NCBI GenBank assembly: GCA_002391275.1
Contig: DGSC01000070.1
Coordinates: forward strand, 1-42,540
Length of the DNA: 42,540 nucleotides
Origin: Prevotellaceae bacterium UBA4372
GTDB taxonomy: Bacteria > Bacteroidota > Bacteroidia > Bacteroidales > Bacteroidaceae
Reading direction: 5' to 3'
How positions within the stretch are numbered: position 1 is the stretch's first letter; every line of letters begins with the position of its first letter. The notes below the pieces were generated by a model that searched no databases, was not told where the DNA came from, and was given only the letters and a program-made list of their open reading frames with translations. This document shows positions 16,938-24,877 of this stretch, in pieces. The position numbers and the translations under genes were made by a program.

Positions 16938-18245
16938 TTAACGTGCTATCGCAATGACATAATCATCGGTGGGTCGTAGAGGCGGGAGCTGGATGATCAG
17001 TTGGCGATCTCCACGTTTGCCTTTAATCGACACTTGGAGCGGAGTGCCATCAGCCAACGCCTTCACTTTCTTAGGGCTTTTGCCCTGCCACGTAAGGCTA
17101 ATCGATGATGCTTCAGGATCGAGCACATGCAGATAGAGGTTGCAGTCATTCTGCGTCGTGACGCCCCAAGATTGTTCGGCTAAGTTCGTTGCTCGAGTGT
17201 TGTAAATGCTTTCGCCATTCAGCTTCATCCAACGACCGATTCCTTGCAGACGATCGAGGGCTGTGGCCGGTAACTCGCCATTAGGCTGTGGACCTATATT
17301 GAGGAGGAGGTTTGAACCTTTAGCTGCTGCACGTGCTATGAGGCGAACGAGCTGCGGGGTTGTCTTATAATTCTGGTCTGCCACTTTATAGCCCCACATG
17401 CCATTCATTGTCTGACACATCTCAAGAGGCAGGTGGCTGATGGCCTGACCAGAGAGGCCTGCCGTGTTCTCACCTGGCAAATCGCGCTCGAACATCTGGA
17501 AGTCCTCCCCTTGTATTGGTGAGATGTGGTGGTTGTTGCCAATGAGGCAATCCGGCTGCAAGCCATGAATATAGCTGTAGAACTCAGGCATGTGCCAGTC
17601 GAAAGGAATGGAATCGGAGTCGTGATCCCAATAGCCATCGAACCAGAGAGCACCGATATGCCCGTAGTTGGTAAGCAGTTCGCGCACCTGTTCCTTCATG
17701 AAGTGGAAATAGGTGTCGTAGTTTGAATTTAGCGAACTTCTGGTGTGAAGGCCAGTGCGACCGAGAGGATAGTCGGTACGCATCCAGTCAAGAATGCTGT
17801 AATAAAGATGGAGTTGAACGCCATTGGCAGCGCAAGCATCTGCAAGTTCTTTAAGGACATCGCGCTTGAAGGGGGTGGCATCGACAATGTTATAAGCGCT
17901 TTGGCCTGTATGGAACATAGAAAAGCCGTCGTGATGGCGTGAGGTGAAAGTGATGTACTTCGCTCCCGAGTCCTTGATAGCCTTAACCCATGCGTCGGCA
18001 TCGAAGCGAACGGGATAGAAGCAGGAGGCTACTTTCGAGTACTCTTCGTGAGTGAGACCATAGTTGAGATACCATTCGCCCTGTGCGAACTCGCTATAGA
18101 TGCCCCAATGAATGAAGATACCGAAACGGAAACCTTCGAACTGACGGCGAGCCTCGATATTCGACGTGCTCGGGATATAAGCCTGTGCCATGGCCGAAAG
18201 CAGAACGGCAAGGCACAATATGGAAGTGGAAAAAAAGCGTTTCAT
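16938..18245 (-). CDS. Secreted GH29 alpha-L-fucosidase
   Basis: The 435-aa protein (from ATG 18245) begins with a signal peptide (MKRFFSTSILCLAVLLSAMAQA) and is otherwise a GH29 barrel that releases fucose from glycans in the periplasm or outside. Landmarks are FGIFIHWGIYS (41-51), the conserved HHDGF (104-108), LYYSILDW (148-155) and ALWFDGYWD, in which Asp203 is the expected nucleophile. A beta-sandwich follows the barrel after about 340. The frame is open up to 18413, but the upstream residues do not resemble a signal sequence, so the start at 18245 is preferred. There are no SusC/SusD genes nearby, so it is not in an obvious polysaccharide-utilisation locus. Confidence 0.92.
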   Translation of the reverse strand: MKRFFSTSILCLAVLLSAMAQAYIPSTSNIEARRQFEGFRFGIFIHWGIYSEFAQGEWYLNYGLTHEEYSKVASCFYPVRFDADAWVKAIKDSGAKYITFTSRHHDGFSMFHTGQSAYNIVDATPFKRDVLKELADACAANGVQLHLYYSILDWMRTDYPLGRTGLHTRSSLNSNYDTYFHFMKEQVRELLTNYGHIGALWFDGYWDHDSDSIPFDWHMPEFYSYIHGLQPDCLIGNNHHISPIQGEDFQMFERDLPGENTAGLSGQAISHLPLEMCQTMNGMWGYKVADQNYKTTPQLVRLIARAAAKGSNLLLNIGPQPNGELPATALDRLQGIGRWMKLNGESIYNTRATNLAEQSWGVTTQNDCNLYLHVLDPEASSISLTWQGKSPKKVKALADGTPLQVSIKGKRGDRQLIIQLPPLRPTDDYVIAIAR

Positions 18246-18250
18246 GCGGG

Positions 18251-18258
18251 CAAAGTTA
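18251..18258 (-). promoter_or_regulatory. Possible -7 box directly before the fucosidase start
   Basis: The minus strand reads TAACTTTG, matching TAnnTTTG, only 5 nt before the chosen ATG. If used, the transcript would be almost leaderless. No TTTG lies at the proper distance upstream. This is motif evidence only. Confidence 0.3.
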
Positions 18259-18402
18259 CAAAGAAATGAAACAAGAAACGAGAAGAATGAAGATTTTTTA
18301 AGTAAAAGAGGGAAATAAACAGCGTTACAGCCACTGAACAACAAAGAAAAAGAAAAGTGAAGTTTTTTGGCTATAAACATGTCGCGAAGGCAAAAAAATA
18401 TA

Positions 18403-18410
18403 TACCTTTG
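18403..18410 (+). promoter_or_regulatory. -7 box upstream of the TerB/DnaJ gene
   Basis: TACCTTTG matches the Bacteroidetes -7 element and lies 43 nt before the ATG at 18454. A matching -33 TTTG is not found at 19-21 nt, so the upstream element is weak or absent. Confidence 0.5.
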
Positions 18411-18453
18411 CACAAATTATACATTAAATATAAACGCGCACGCGTAGAAGAAT

Positions 18454-19272
18454 ATGGCAAATGCTAAATGGATAGGTGGATTCCTGGGGTTGCTCTCCGG
18501 AGGTCCCATAGGTGCTTTGGCTGGCTTTGTATTAGGCAGCCTCTTTGATAAACTCTCTGGCGATAATGGTTTTACGCCCGAAGGTTATTTCGAGAGCTCC
18601 AACGACAGCTACTCGTCGACCGATGAATATAACCGCGATGAACGTGTCGACCGAGGTACGCGCAACGGCTTTCTGTTCTCTATGCTTACCTTGGCCAGCT
18701 ACATCATTCGCGCTGACGGCAAGATTATGCATTCCGAAATGGAGGCTGTGCGAACGTTCCTCCGTCAAAACTTCGGAGCCACGGCCGAAGAAGAGGGCAA
18801 CGCCATCATGCTGAAGCTCTTCGAGAACGAGAAGAGAATGGAAGCGACCCAACCCGGCTCATACAGAAGCGTGATAGCAGACGCCTGCATGCAACTGGCC
18901 CGAGTGCTTTCCCGCCCACAACGTTTGCAAATGCTTTCGTTCTTGGCAGCAATTGCCAAGGCCGACGGACGCCTCGCAAGCGAAGAGATAGAGGCTCTGA
19001 GATTTATTACAAACAACCTGGGATTAGACGAGCAGGAACTTAACTCGATGCTCAACCTGGGTGCAACGACTTTGGAGGCCGCCTATGCCGTGCTTGAAAT
19101 AGCACCTACGGCGAGCGACGACGAAGTGAAAGCTGCATACAAACGCATGGTCGTGAAACATCACCCCGACCGCGTAGCATCGCTCGGCGACGACGTAAGA
19201 GCAGCAGCAGAAAAGAAAATGCGTGAAATCAACGAAGCTAAAGACCTGATATACAAATCACGCGGACTATAG
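18454..19272 (+). CDS. TerB-domain and C-terminal DnaJ-domain protein (DjlA-like)
   Basis: The 272-aa protein has a Gly-rich hydrophobic N terminus (WIGGFLGLLSGGPIGALAGFVLGSLFDKL, about 5-33), which probably inserts in the membrane. A TerB-like helical domain follows (about 70-205: FLFSMLTLASYIIRADGKIMHSEMEAV and FLAAIAKADGRLASEEIEAL). The C terminus is a J domain (about 208-272) with the HPD motif at 237-239, which stimulates the ATPase of DnaK. This order matches DjlA-type membrane co-chaperones. Client and trigger are unknown. Confidence 0.9.
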   Translation: MANAKWIGGFLGLLSGGPIGALAGFVLGSLFDKLSGDNGFTPEGYFESSNDSYSSTDEYNRDERVDRGTRNGFLFSMLTLASYIIRADGKIMHSEMEAVRTFLRQNFGATAEEEGNAIMLKLFENEKRMEATQPGSYRSVIADACMQLARVLSRPQRLQMLSFLAAIAKADGRLASEEIEALRFITNNLGLDEQELNSMLNLGATTLEAAYAVLEIAPTASDDEVKAAYKRMVVKHHPDRVASLGDDVRAAAEKKMREINEAKDLIYKSRGL

Positions 19273-19319
19273 CTCTATAATGAATAGGGAAAACCCGAAA
19301 CCGGAATAGGAATTTATAC

Positions 19320-19350
19320 TTTGTGACTTCATCTATCATCACTACTTTTG
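19320..19350 (+). promoter_or_regulatory. Promoter of the Tyr-rich lipoprotein gene
   Basis: TTTG at 19320-19323, a 19-nt spacer and TACTTTTG at 19343-19350 match both Bacteroidetes elements. The ATG at 19389 follows 38 nt later. Confidence 0.75.
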
Positions 19351-19388
19351 CAGCATGAAAGTTGAACCATTCTAAAAAAATTACGACT

Positions 19389-20015
19389 ATGAAAAAGATA
19401 TTTACTACTTCAGCAAAGAATCTCTGGATACTCGCATTCATGCTCTTCTCTGCCTTTACACTGACAAGTTGCCTCGATGAGGATGAAGAGATTGGTGCCA
19501 CCATCAGCGGACACTGGTTCGGCGACATGGACATGTTCTACAACGGCGAGCGCGCAAGAGGCTCGGAGGTAGAATTCTACCAAAGCTGGAGCTACGACCA
19601 TGGCACTGGCGTACAGGTCGACTACTATGCTTACCACGCTGTAACGTCATATTTCAACTGGCGCGTACGCAACGGTATTCTCTACCTCACGTTCGATGAC
19701 CCTGCTCTCGACTGCGCCATCGTGGACTATCGCCTCTCCTACGACTATTTCAGTGGTTATATTGCTGACTACTACACCCTGGAGAACCTCACCCACTTCA
19801 ACCTGCGCAACTACGACCGCTACTGGAGCAGCTACGGTTACGGCTACTACGACTACTACGATCCCTACTATTATGCTAAGGCAACTCGCTCGGCAGCTGA
19901 CAGCACAGCAACCGACTCCACGAAGGTCTACAACGAAGGGTATCATGGAATACGTGGTGTGAACATGAAAAAAGCCGGCACTTTGCCGCAGAACGAAAAA
20001 GCGGAAAACAAGTAA
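19389..20015 (+). CDS. Tyrosine-rich lipoprotein of unknown function
   Basis: The 208-aa protein starts with a lipoprotein signal (MKKIFTTSAKNLWILAFMLFSAFTLTSC), with the lipid-bearing cysteine at residue 28 and acidic residues directly after (LDEDEE), compatible with sorting to the outer membrane or surface. The mature part contains ISGHWFGDMDMFYNGERARGSEVEFYQSW and a tract very rich in Tyr and Asp (YWSSYGYGYYDYYDPYYY, about 156-173). A lipocalin-like 'GxWxGD' beginning is suggestive only. The frame extends upstream to 19362, but the promoter and the signal peptide favour ATG 19389. I do not recognise a function. Confidence 0.75.
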   Translation: MKKIFTTSAKNLWILAFMLFSAFTLTSCLDEDEEIGATISGHWFGDMDMFYNGERARGSEVEFYQSWSYDHGTGVQVDYYAYHAVTSYFNWRVRNGILYLTFDDPALDCAIVDYRLSYDYFSGYIADYYTLENLTHFNLRNYDRYWSSYGYGYYDYYDPYYYAKATRSAADSTATDSTKVYNEGYHGIRGVNMKKAGTLPQNEKAENK

Positions 20016-20045
20016 ATAAATGATTCTTCACTAAAGACATCTGTC

Positions 20046-20708
20046 ATGAAGCTTATAGTTTCAGAAGAAATAAGAGAGCGGTGCCCGCAGTTTGTGGGCG
20101 CCGCTGTTGTTGCCGATGTAGTCAACAGCGACTGCAACGATGGGCTATGGAATGAAATCCATGAATTTCTCGACGACTATCGGCAACGCTACACCGTAGA
20201 CAGTGTGAAGCACATGCCACCCATCGAAGTCACGCGCGAGGCTTACCGCCGGTGCGGAAAAGACCCCAGTCGCTATCGCCCTTCGAGCGAAGCCTTGATC
20301 CGACGCACACTCAAAGGACATGAACTCTATCGCGTGTCTACGCTCGTCGACCTAATCAATCTGGCATCTATAGCCTATGGCTACAGCATTGGCGGTTTCG
20401 ACGCCGATAGGATCCAAGGCGACACCCTCACGCTGGGCATCGGACGGGAAGGCGAACCCTATGAGGGCATCGGGCGGGGTCCTCTGAACATCGCCGGACT
20501 GCCCGTATACCGGGATGAAGAAGGCGGCATAGGAACTCCCACCAGCGACAATGAACGTACGAAGCTGCAGCCCGAGAGCACACGTCTCTTGGCCATAGTG
20601 AACGGCTACGACGGCGACCGCACGAACGTGACGTCGTGCGCCAAGTATATCCAACAGCTCTTGGTGAAATATGCAAATAGTGACGGAGGACGGATTATTG
20701 AATTCTGA
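20046..20708 (+). CDS. B3/B4 tRNA-binding-domain protein
   Basis: The 220-aa protein fits the family of stand-alone B3/B4 domains related to the phenylalanyl-tRNA synthetase beta-subunit editing module (COG3382-like). Recognisable parts are VTREAYRRCGKDPSRYRPSSEALIRRTLKGHELYRVSTLVDLINLASIAYGYSIGGFDAD (about 60-120) and a C-terminal ERTKLQPESTRLLAIVNGYDG. Such proteins are suspected of hydrolysing mischarged aminoacyl-tRNA, but this is not established. It lies 30 nt after the lipoprotein gene and converges with the ABC-F gene with only 16 nt between their stop codons. Confidence 0.85.
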   Translation: MKLIVSEEIRERCPQFVGAAVVADVVNSDCNDGLWNEIHEFLDDYRQRYTVDSVKHMPPIEVTREAYRRCGKDPSRYRPSSEALIRRTLKGHELYRVSTLVDLINLASIAYGYSIGGFDADRIQGDTLTLGIGREGEPYEGIGRGPLNIAGLPVYRDEEGGIGTPTSDNERTKLQPESTRLLAIVNGYDGDRTNVTSCAKYIQQLLVKYANSDGGRIIEF

Positions 20709-20724
20709 ACGACTGCGGAAATCA

Positions 20725-22560
20725 TCAGCCTCCAACCTCTGACAGCTCCAGCCAACGCATCTCTTTGGTGTCGAGTTCTTCCTGAAGAACAGGCAGGCGC
20801 TTGCTCATGGCGGTGATTTGCTCTACGGAAACGGTGCCTCCGCTCAATGCCTTGGTGATCTCGTCTCTCTCACGTTCGAGCTCCGCTATCTCGCGTTCCA
20901 ACGTCTCCATCTCTTTCTTCTCCTTGAAGGAGAGTCGTGGCGGACGAGGATTGGCAGAGCGCGTAGGCTGCTGTTTCAAGGCAGCCGCAGCCATCTGACG
21001 GGCACCAGCTGAAACTTGAGCCTTTGTTTCCTGCTGCGAGGCTTGCTGCTCTTTCTGGAACTGACGATATTGTGTGTAGTTGCCAGGGAAGTCCTGGACC
21101 ACACCATCGCCCTGAAAAACAAGGAGATGGTCGACAACCTTGTCCATGAAGTATCTGTCGTGGCTCACTACAATAACGCAACCTTGAAAATCGCGTAGGT
21201 AATCCTCAAGGATATTCAACGTCAGAATATCCAAGTCGTTGGTGGGCTCGTCGAGGATGAGAAAGTTGGGATTCTGCATCAGCACGGTACAAAGATAAAG
21301 CCGACGACGTTCACCTCCGGAGAGCTTATAGATATAATTCTGTTGTTGCAGGGGAGTGAACAGGAAATGCTGAAGAAACTGCATGGCCGAGAGGTGGCGT
21401 CCACCTCCCAAATCCACATACTCAGCAACGCGCCGAACGGCATCGATGACGCGCATCTCCGGAGAGAAATCCAGCCCGTCCTGCGAGAAATAGCCGAACT
21501 TGACTGTCTCGCCCACTACAAAACGACCGCTGTCGGGCTTGACGAGACCTAACAACATCTTCACGAACGTAGATTTTCCAGTGCCATTGGCTCCCACGAT
21601 ACCCATCTTTTCGTAACGCGAGAAATTGTAGTAGAAATTCTTCAGTATGACCTTTGGCTTGCTGGCCGCGTTGGAAGGATCGGCCGGGAAGGTCTTACAG
21701 ACATATTCGGCCTCGAAAATCTTGCTGCCGATGTAAGTGCTCTTGAGCTGCAAGGTCATAGCATTCTCTTCAGTGCGACGGCGAGCGCGCTGTTCCAAGT
21801 CGGCAAAAGCTTCCTCACGATAGCGAGCCTTGTGACCACGGGCCTGAGGCATCCGCCTCATCCATTCCAGTTCGGTGCGATAGAGATTGGCGGCACGGGC
21901 GATGTTGGCGTTCTGGACGTCGATACGTTCCTGACGACGTTCAAGATAGTAGGCATAATTACCCCGATAGGTGTAGAGCGTCTGGTCGTCGAGTTCCAAG
22001 ATGAGCGTACACACACGATCAAGGAAATAACGATCATGGGTCACCATAAGCAGAGTCATGGCTGAACGAGAGAGATAGGTCTCGAGCCATTCTATCATCT
22101 CAAGATCAAGGTGGTTCGTCGGTTCATCAAGGATTAACAAGTCAGGCTCTTGGCAGAGGACATTAGCCAGGGCGACGCGCTTGAGCTGACCGCCAGAAAG
22201 CTCGGAAATAGGCTGACCATGGTCGGTGATCTTCAATTTGGTTAGATATTCCTGTATGCGTTGCGGCTCCTCGCGACACTGCCATAGGCACGCTTGCATG
22301 ACCGTCATATCACGAGGATAGGACGGGCTCTGCTCAAGGTAGGCAACTCGGAGGTCCCGACGAAAAATGACGGAACCGCTCTCAGGCTGTTCGCGACCGG
22401 CTATTACATTCAACAGAGTGGTCTTCCCCACTCCATTCTGAGCAATCAACCCTACTCGCTGGCGCTCAGCAAGGCCAAAACTGACATCGTGGAACAGCAC
22501 TTTATCGCCAACGGAGAAGCTGAGATTATCAACTTGAAAAAAAGGATTTACCAAAGCCAT
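20725..22560 (-). CDS. ABC-F family ATPase (Uup-like)
   Basis: The 611-aa soluble protein has two ABC domains and no membrane segment. Domain 1 has Walker A GLIAQNGVGKTT (37-48), signature LSGGQLKRVALANVL and Walker B LDEPTNHLDLE. Domain 2 has GIVGANGTGKST (about 321-332), LSGGERRRLYL and LDEPTNDLDILT. A charged linker lies between them, and the C-terminal coiled coil (METLEREIAELERERDEITKAL) is as in Uup. ABC-F proteins act on ribosomes (translation rescue, sometimes antibiotic protection); the tail favours a housekeeping Uup-type role. The frame extends to 22590, but MALVNPFFQVDNLSFSVGDK at 22560 matches the family start. Confidence 0.92.
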   Translation of the reverse strand: MALVNPFFQVDNLSFSVGDKVLFHDVSFGLAERQRVGLIAQNGVGKTTLLNVIAGREQPESGSVIFRRDLRVAYLEQSPSYPRDMTVMQACLWQCREEPQRIQEYLTKLKITDHGQPISELSGGQLKRVALANVLCQEPDLLILDEPTNHLDLEMIEWLETYLSRSAMTLLMVTHDRYFLDRVCTLILELDDQTLYTYRGNYAYYLERRQERIDVQNANIARAANLYRTELEWMRRMPQARGHKARYREEAFADLEQRARRRTEENAMTLQLKSTYIGSKIFEAEYVCKTFPADPSNAASKPKVILKNFYYNFSRYEKMGIVGANGTGKSTFVKMLLGLVKPDSGRFVVGETVKFGYFSQDGLDFSPEMRVIDAVRRVAEYVDLGGGRHLSAMQFLQHFLFTPLQQQNYIYKLSGGERRRLYLCTVLMQNPNFLILDEPTNDLDILTLNILEDYLRDFQGCVIVVSHDRYFMDKVVDHLLVFQGDGVVQDFPGNYTQYRQFQKEQQASQQETKAQVSAGARQMAAAALKQQPTRSANPRPPRLSFKEKKEMETLEREIAELERERDEITKALSGGTVSVEQITAMSKRLPVLQEELDTKEMRWLELSEVGG

Positions 22561-22605
22561 AACTACGATTTTGAGCGCGAAAGTAATCAAAAAATGCCAA
22601 AAACC

Positions 22606-22636
22606 TTTGACAACTTCAAATAAATGTTTACCTTTG
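22606..22636 (+). promoter_or_regulatory. Promoter of rho
   Basis: TTTG at 22606-22609, a 19-nt spacer and TACCTTTG at 22629-22636 give a full two-element match. The predicted start near 22642 leaves an unusually long leader of about 125 nt before rho. Confidence 0.78.
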
Positions 22637-22716
22637 CCGCGAATTTATGAAGGATTAACCTTAAACGCATGGTCAATCCATTGTAGTTTCCATTGATTTT
22701 AATAATATTTCTATGA

Positions 22717-22749
22717 TAGAGTAAGAGCAAACTATGCTCTTATTGCTAT
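22717..22749 (+). promoter_or_regulatory. Hairpin in the rho leader
   Basis: TAAGAGCA (22722-22729) pairs with TGCTCTTA (22735-22742) over a 5-nt loop. Flanking ATAG (22717-22720) and CTAT (22746-22749) extend the stem with a small internal loop. It lies 18 nt before the rho start codon and has no T-run, so it is not an intrinsic terminator. It could influence translation or Rho-dependent self-regulation; that is inference. Confidence 0.45.
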
Positions 22750-22767
22750 TGAAAACTTAATAATACT

Positions 22768-24783
22768 ATGCACACGAAGATTGAACTCGAAGCATTGCCT
22801 ATGGATGAACTCACGTCCATGGCAAAAGCTCTGAAGGTGAATGTAAAGAAAGATACAGAAAAACTCGATCTCATATACAACATCATCGAAGCCGAACTCT
22901 CCGCGGAACCTGCTCCTGAACCTCTTCCGAAAAAAAGAGGACGAAAAGCCAATCAAGAAAAAGGAACTGCGGTTGCCGACAAGAAAAAAGGAGCTGAAGA
23001 AGAAGCTGTGGAGAAGAAAGAAAAGGCAAAGGCTGACACCAAGGGCAATGAAAAGTCCATGGAACCTGCTGAAGAAGCTATCGCCAAACCTGAAAAGACA
23101 ACAAGGACAAAAGCAAAAAGCACTGCCAAGGCAACTTCGACCGACTCTGATAGGCCTCAGCCAACAAATCTGACTGTCAGCACAGATACCGAAACTCAGC
23201 AGCCTAAGCGGCGAGGGCGCAAGTCGAAGGCTGAGAAAGAAGCTGAGGAAGCCTTGAAAGCACAGGCACAGCTGCCCTTTGACGAAGGCTCAGGAGCAAT
23301 GTCGCAACAAGAAGAATCGATGCCTCAGCCCACCAACGAAGCTGAACCGAGAAAGGATGAAGTGGAGAATGGCGAATCGGATTCCACCGTTGAAAACAGC
23401 AATGAGGACGCAATCAATAATGATGAAAGCGCAATAACACGAGCTGAAGCTGAAGCATTCTTCAATGCCGACGAACCTGACTTCATAATTACGCAACCGA
23501 TCCCTGAAGTAGCTCTCCAAGATGTAGTAGCAAATCATCCCGAGGATGATGGCTTAGAAGAGCCTTCTTACATCCAGAATCTCAATATTATCCACAATAT
23601 TGCTGAAGACAAGAATACTCCTCAGCAAGTCGACAACAAGAAAGCCGAACCTAAGGCTTTCGATTTCTCAGGACTTGTCAGTACAGAAGGTGTGCTCGAA
23701 GTAACTCCCGAGGGCTGGGGCTTCCTACGATCCAGCGATTACAACTATCTGGCAAGCCCCGACGATGTTTACGTAAGCCTGCAACAAATCAAACAAATCG
23801 GCATGAAGACTGGAGATGTTGTCGAGGGTTTTGTAAGGCCACCCTTTGAAGGTGAAAAATATTTCCCCTTGGACAAAATTATCAGTGTCAACGGAGTCTC
23901 ACCATCAAGAATACGTGACCGTCAGGCCTTTGAACACCTCACCCCACTCTTTCCAGAAGAAAAATTCAATCTTTGCCGAGGATATAACGACCCCACCAGC
24001 GTACGTATTGTAGACTTGTTCTCACCAATAGGCAAGGGACAACGTGCGCTTATCGTGGCACAGCCTAAGACGGGTAAGACGATTCTCATGAAGGAGATTG
24101 CCAATGCCATCGCAGCAAATCATCCAGAAGCTTACCTGATGATGCTTCTCATCGACGAGCGCCCTGAGGAAGTGACCGACATGGCACGCACAGTGAATGC
24201 TGAAGTCATAGCCTCAACTTTCGACGAACCCGCCGAGCGCCACGTAAAGATTGCCGGAATCGTTCTTGAGAAAGCTAAACGCATGGTAGAGTGTGGGCAC
24301 GACGTCGTCATCTTCCTTGATAGCATTACACGCTTGGCACGCGCTTACAACACCGCAGCCCCGGCCAGCGGAAAAATTCTTACCGGCGGTGTCGATGCCA
24401 ATGCTCTGCAAAAGCCCAAACGCTTCTTCGGCGCCGCACGCAACATTGAAGGCGGAGGTTCGCTGACCATCATAGCTACAGCCCTTATAGACACGGGCTC
24501 GAAGATGGACGAGGTAATCTTCGAGGAATTCAAGGGAACAGGAAACATGGAATTACAGCTCGACCGAACATTGGCCAACAAGCGTATATTCCCCGCAGTG
24601 AATATCGTTGCCAGCTCCACTCGCCGCGATGATTTGTTACACGACAAGTCTACGCTTGACCGCATGTGGATACTGCGTAAATATCTGTCCGACATGACTC
24701 CTATCGAAGCCATGACGGAATTAAAGAAACGACTTGAGGATACAAAAACGAATGAGGAATTCCTCATCTCAATGAATTCATAA
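22768..24783 (+). CDS. rho: Transcription termination factor Rho with large disordered insert
   Basis: Rho is the hexameric RNA helicase that ends transcription. Residues 1-45 form the Rho_N helical domain (MDELTSMAKALKVNVKKDTEKLDLIYNIIEAEL). About 46-298 is a low-complexity, Lys/Glu/Pro-rich insert with two basic RGRK clusters (57-60 and 149-152). The cold-shock-like RNA-binding domain starts near 300 (GVLEVTPEGWGFLRSSDYNYLASPDDVYVS). The motor has Walker A QPKTGKT (432-438), DERPEEVTDM and VIFLDSITRLARAYN. The 671-aa length exceeds E. coli Rho (419) by the insert, as usual in Bacteroidetes. It is transcribed alone from its own promoter and ends at a bidirectional terminator. Confidence 0.97.
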   Translation: MHTKIELEALPMDELTSMAKALKVNVKKDTEKLDLIYNIIEAELSAEPAPEPLPKKRGRKANQEKGTAVADKKKGAEEEAVEKKEKAKADTKGNEKSMEPAEEAIAKPEKTTRTKAKSTAKATSTDSDRPQPTNLTVSTDTETQQPKRRGRKSKAEKEAEEALKAQAQLPFDEGSGAMSQQEESMPQPTNEAEPRKDEVENGESDSTVENSNEDAINNDESAITRAEAEAFFNADEPDFIITQPIPEVALQDVVANHPEDDGLEEPSYIQNLNIIHNIAEDKNTPQQVDNKKAEPKAFDFSGLVSTEGVLEVTPEGWGFLRSSDYNYLASPDDVYVSLQQIKQIGMKTGDVVEGFVRPPFEGEKYFPLDKIISVNGVSPSRIRDRQAFEHLTPLFPEEKFNLCRGYNDPTSVRIVDLFSPIGKGQRALIVAQPKTGKTILMKEIANAIAANHPEAYLMMLLIDERPEEVTDMARTVNAEVIASTFDEPAERHVKIAGIVLEKAKRMVECGHDVVIFLDSITRLARAYNTAAPASGKILTGGVDANALQKPKRFFGAARNIEGGGSLTIIATALIDTGSKMDEVIFEEFKGTGNMELQLDRTLANKRIFPAVNIVASSTRRDDLLHDKSTLDRMWILRKYLSDMTPIEAMTELKKRLEDTKTNEEFLISMNS

Positions 24784-24807
24784 TTTATCATAGATGATAT
24801 AATAAAA

Positions 24808-24838
24808 AAGGCCCCGCCATTGGCGAGGCCTTCTTTGT
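24808..24838. terminator. Bidirectional terminator between rho and the outer-membrane protein gene
   Basis: A stem of about 13 bp (AAGGCCCCGCC with GGCGAGGCCTT, one mismatch) with a 3-nt loop has T-rich sequence on the plus side (TTCTTTG) and T6 on the minus side. It lies between two convergent genes and can serve both. Confidence 0.87.
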
Positions 24839-24877
24839 TATAATAGGACTTGTATTGCTTAAAGGCATCTAAAGCAT

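Noticed and set aside
16900..16945. Terminator for the fucosidase at its 3' end (CACGTT with AACGTG)
   Set aside because: The arms are only 6 bp, the loop is over 20 nt and there is no T-run on the minus strand.
16938..18245. Polysaccharide-utilisation locus around the fucosidase
   Set aside because: No SusC/SusD pair, regulator or further glycan enzyme is adjacent; only cutC follows.
18246..18413. N-terminal extension of the fucosidase (56 residues)
   Set aside because: The extension hides a perfect signal peptide internally and covers the promoter-like region, so ATG 18245 is more likely.
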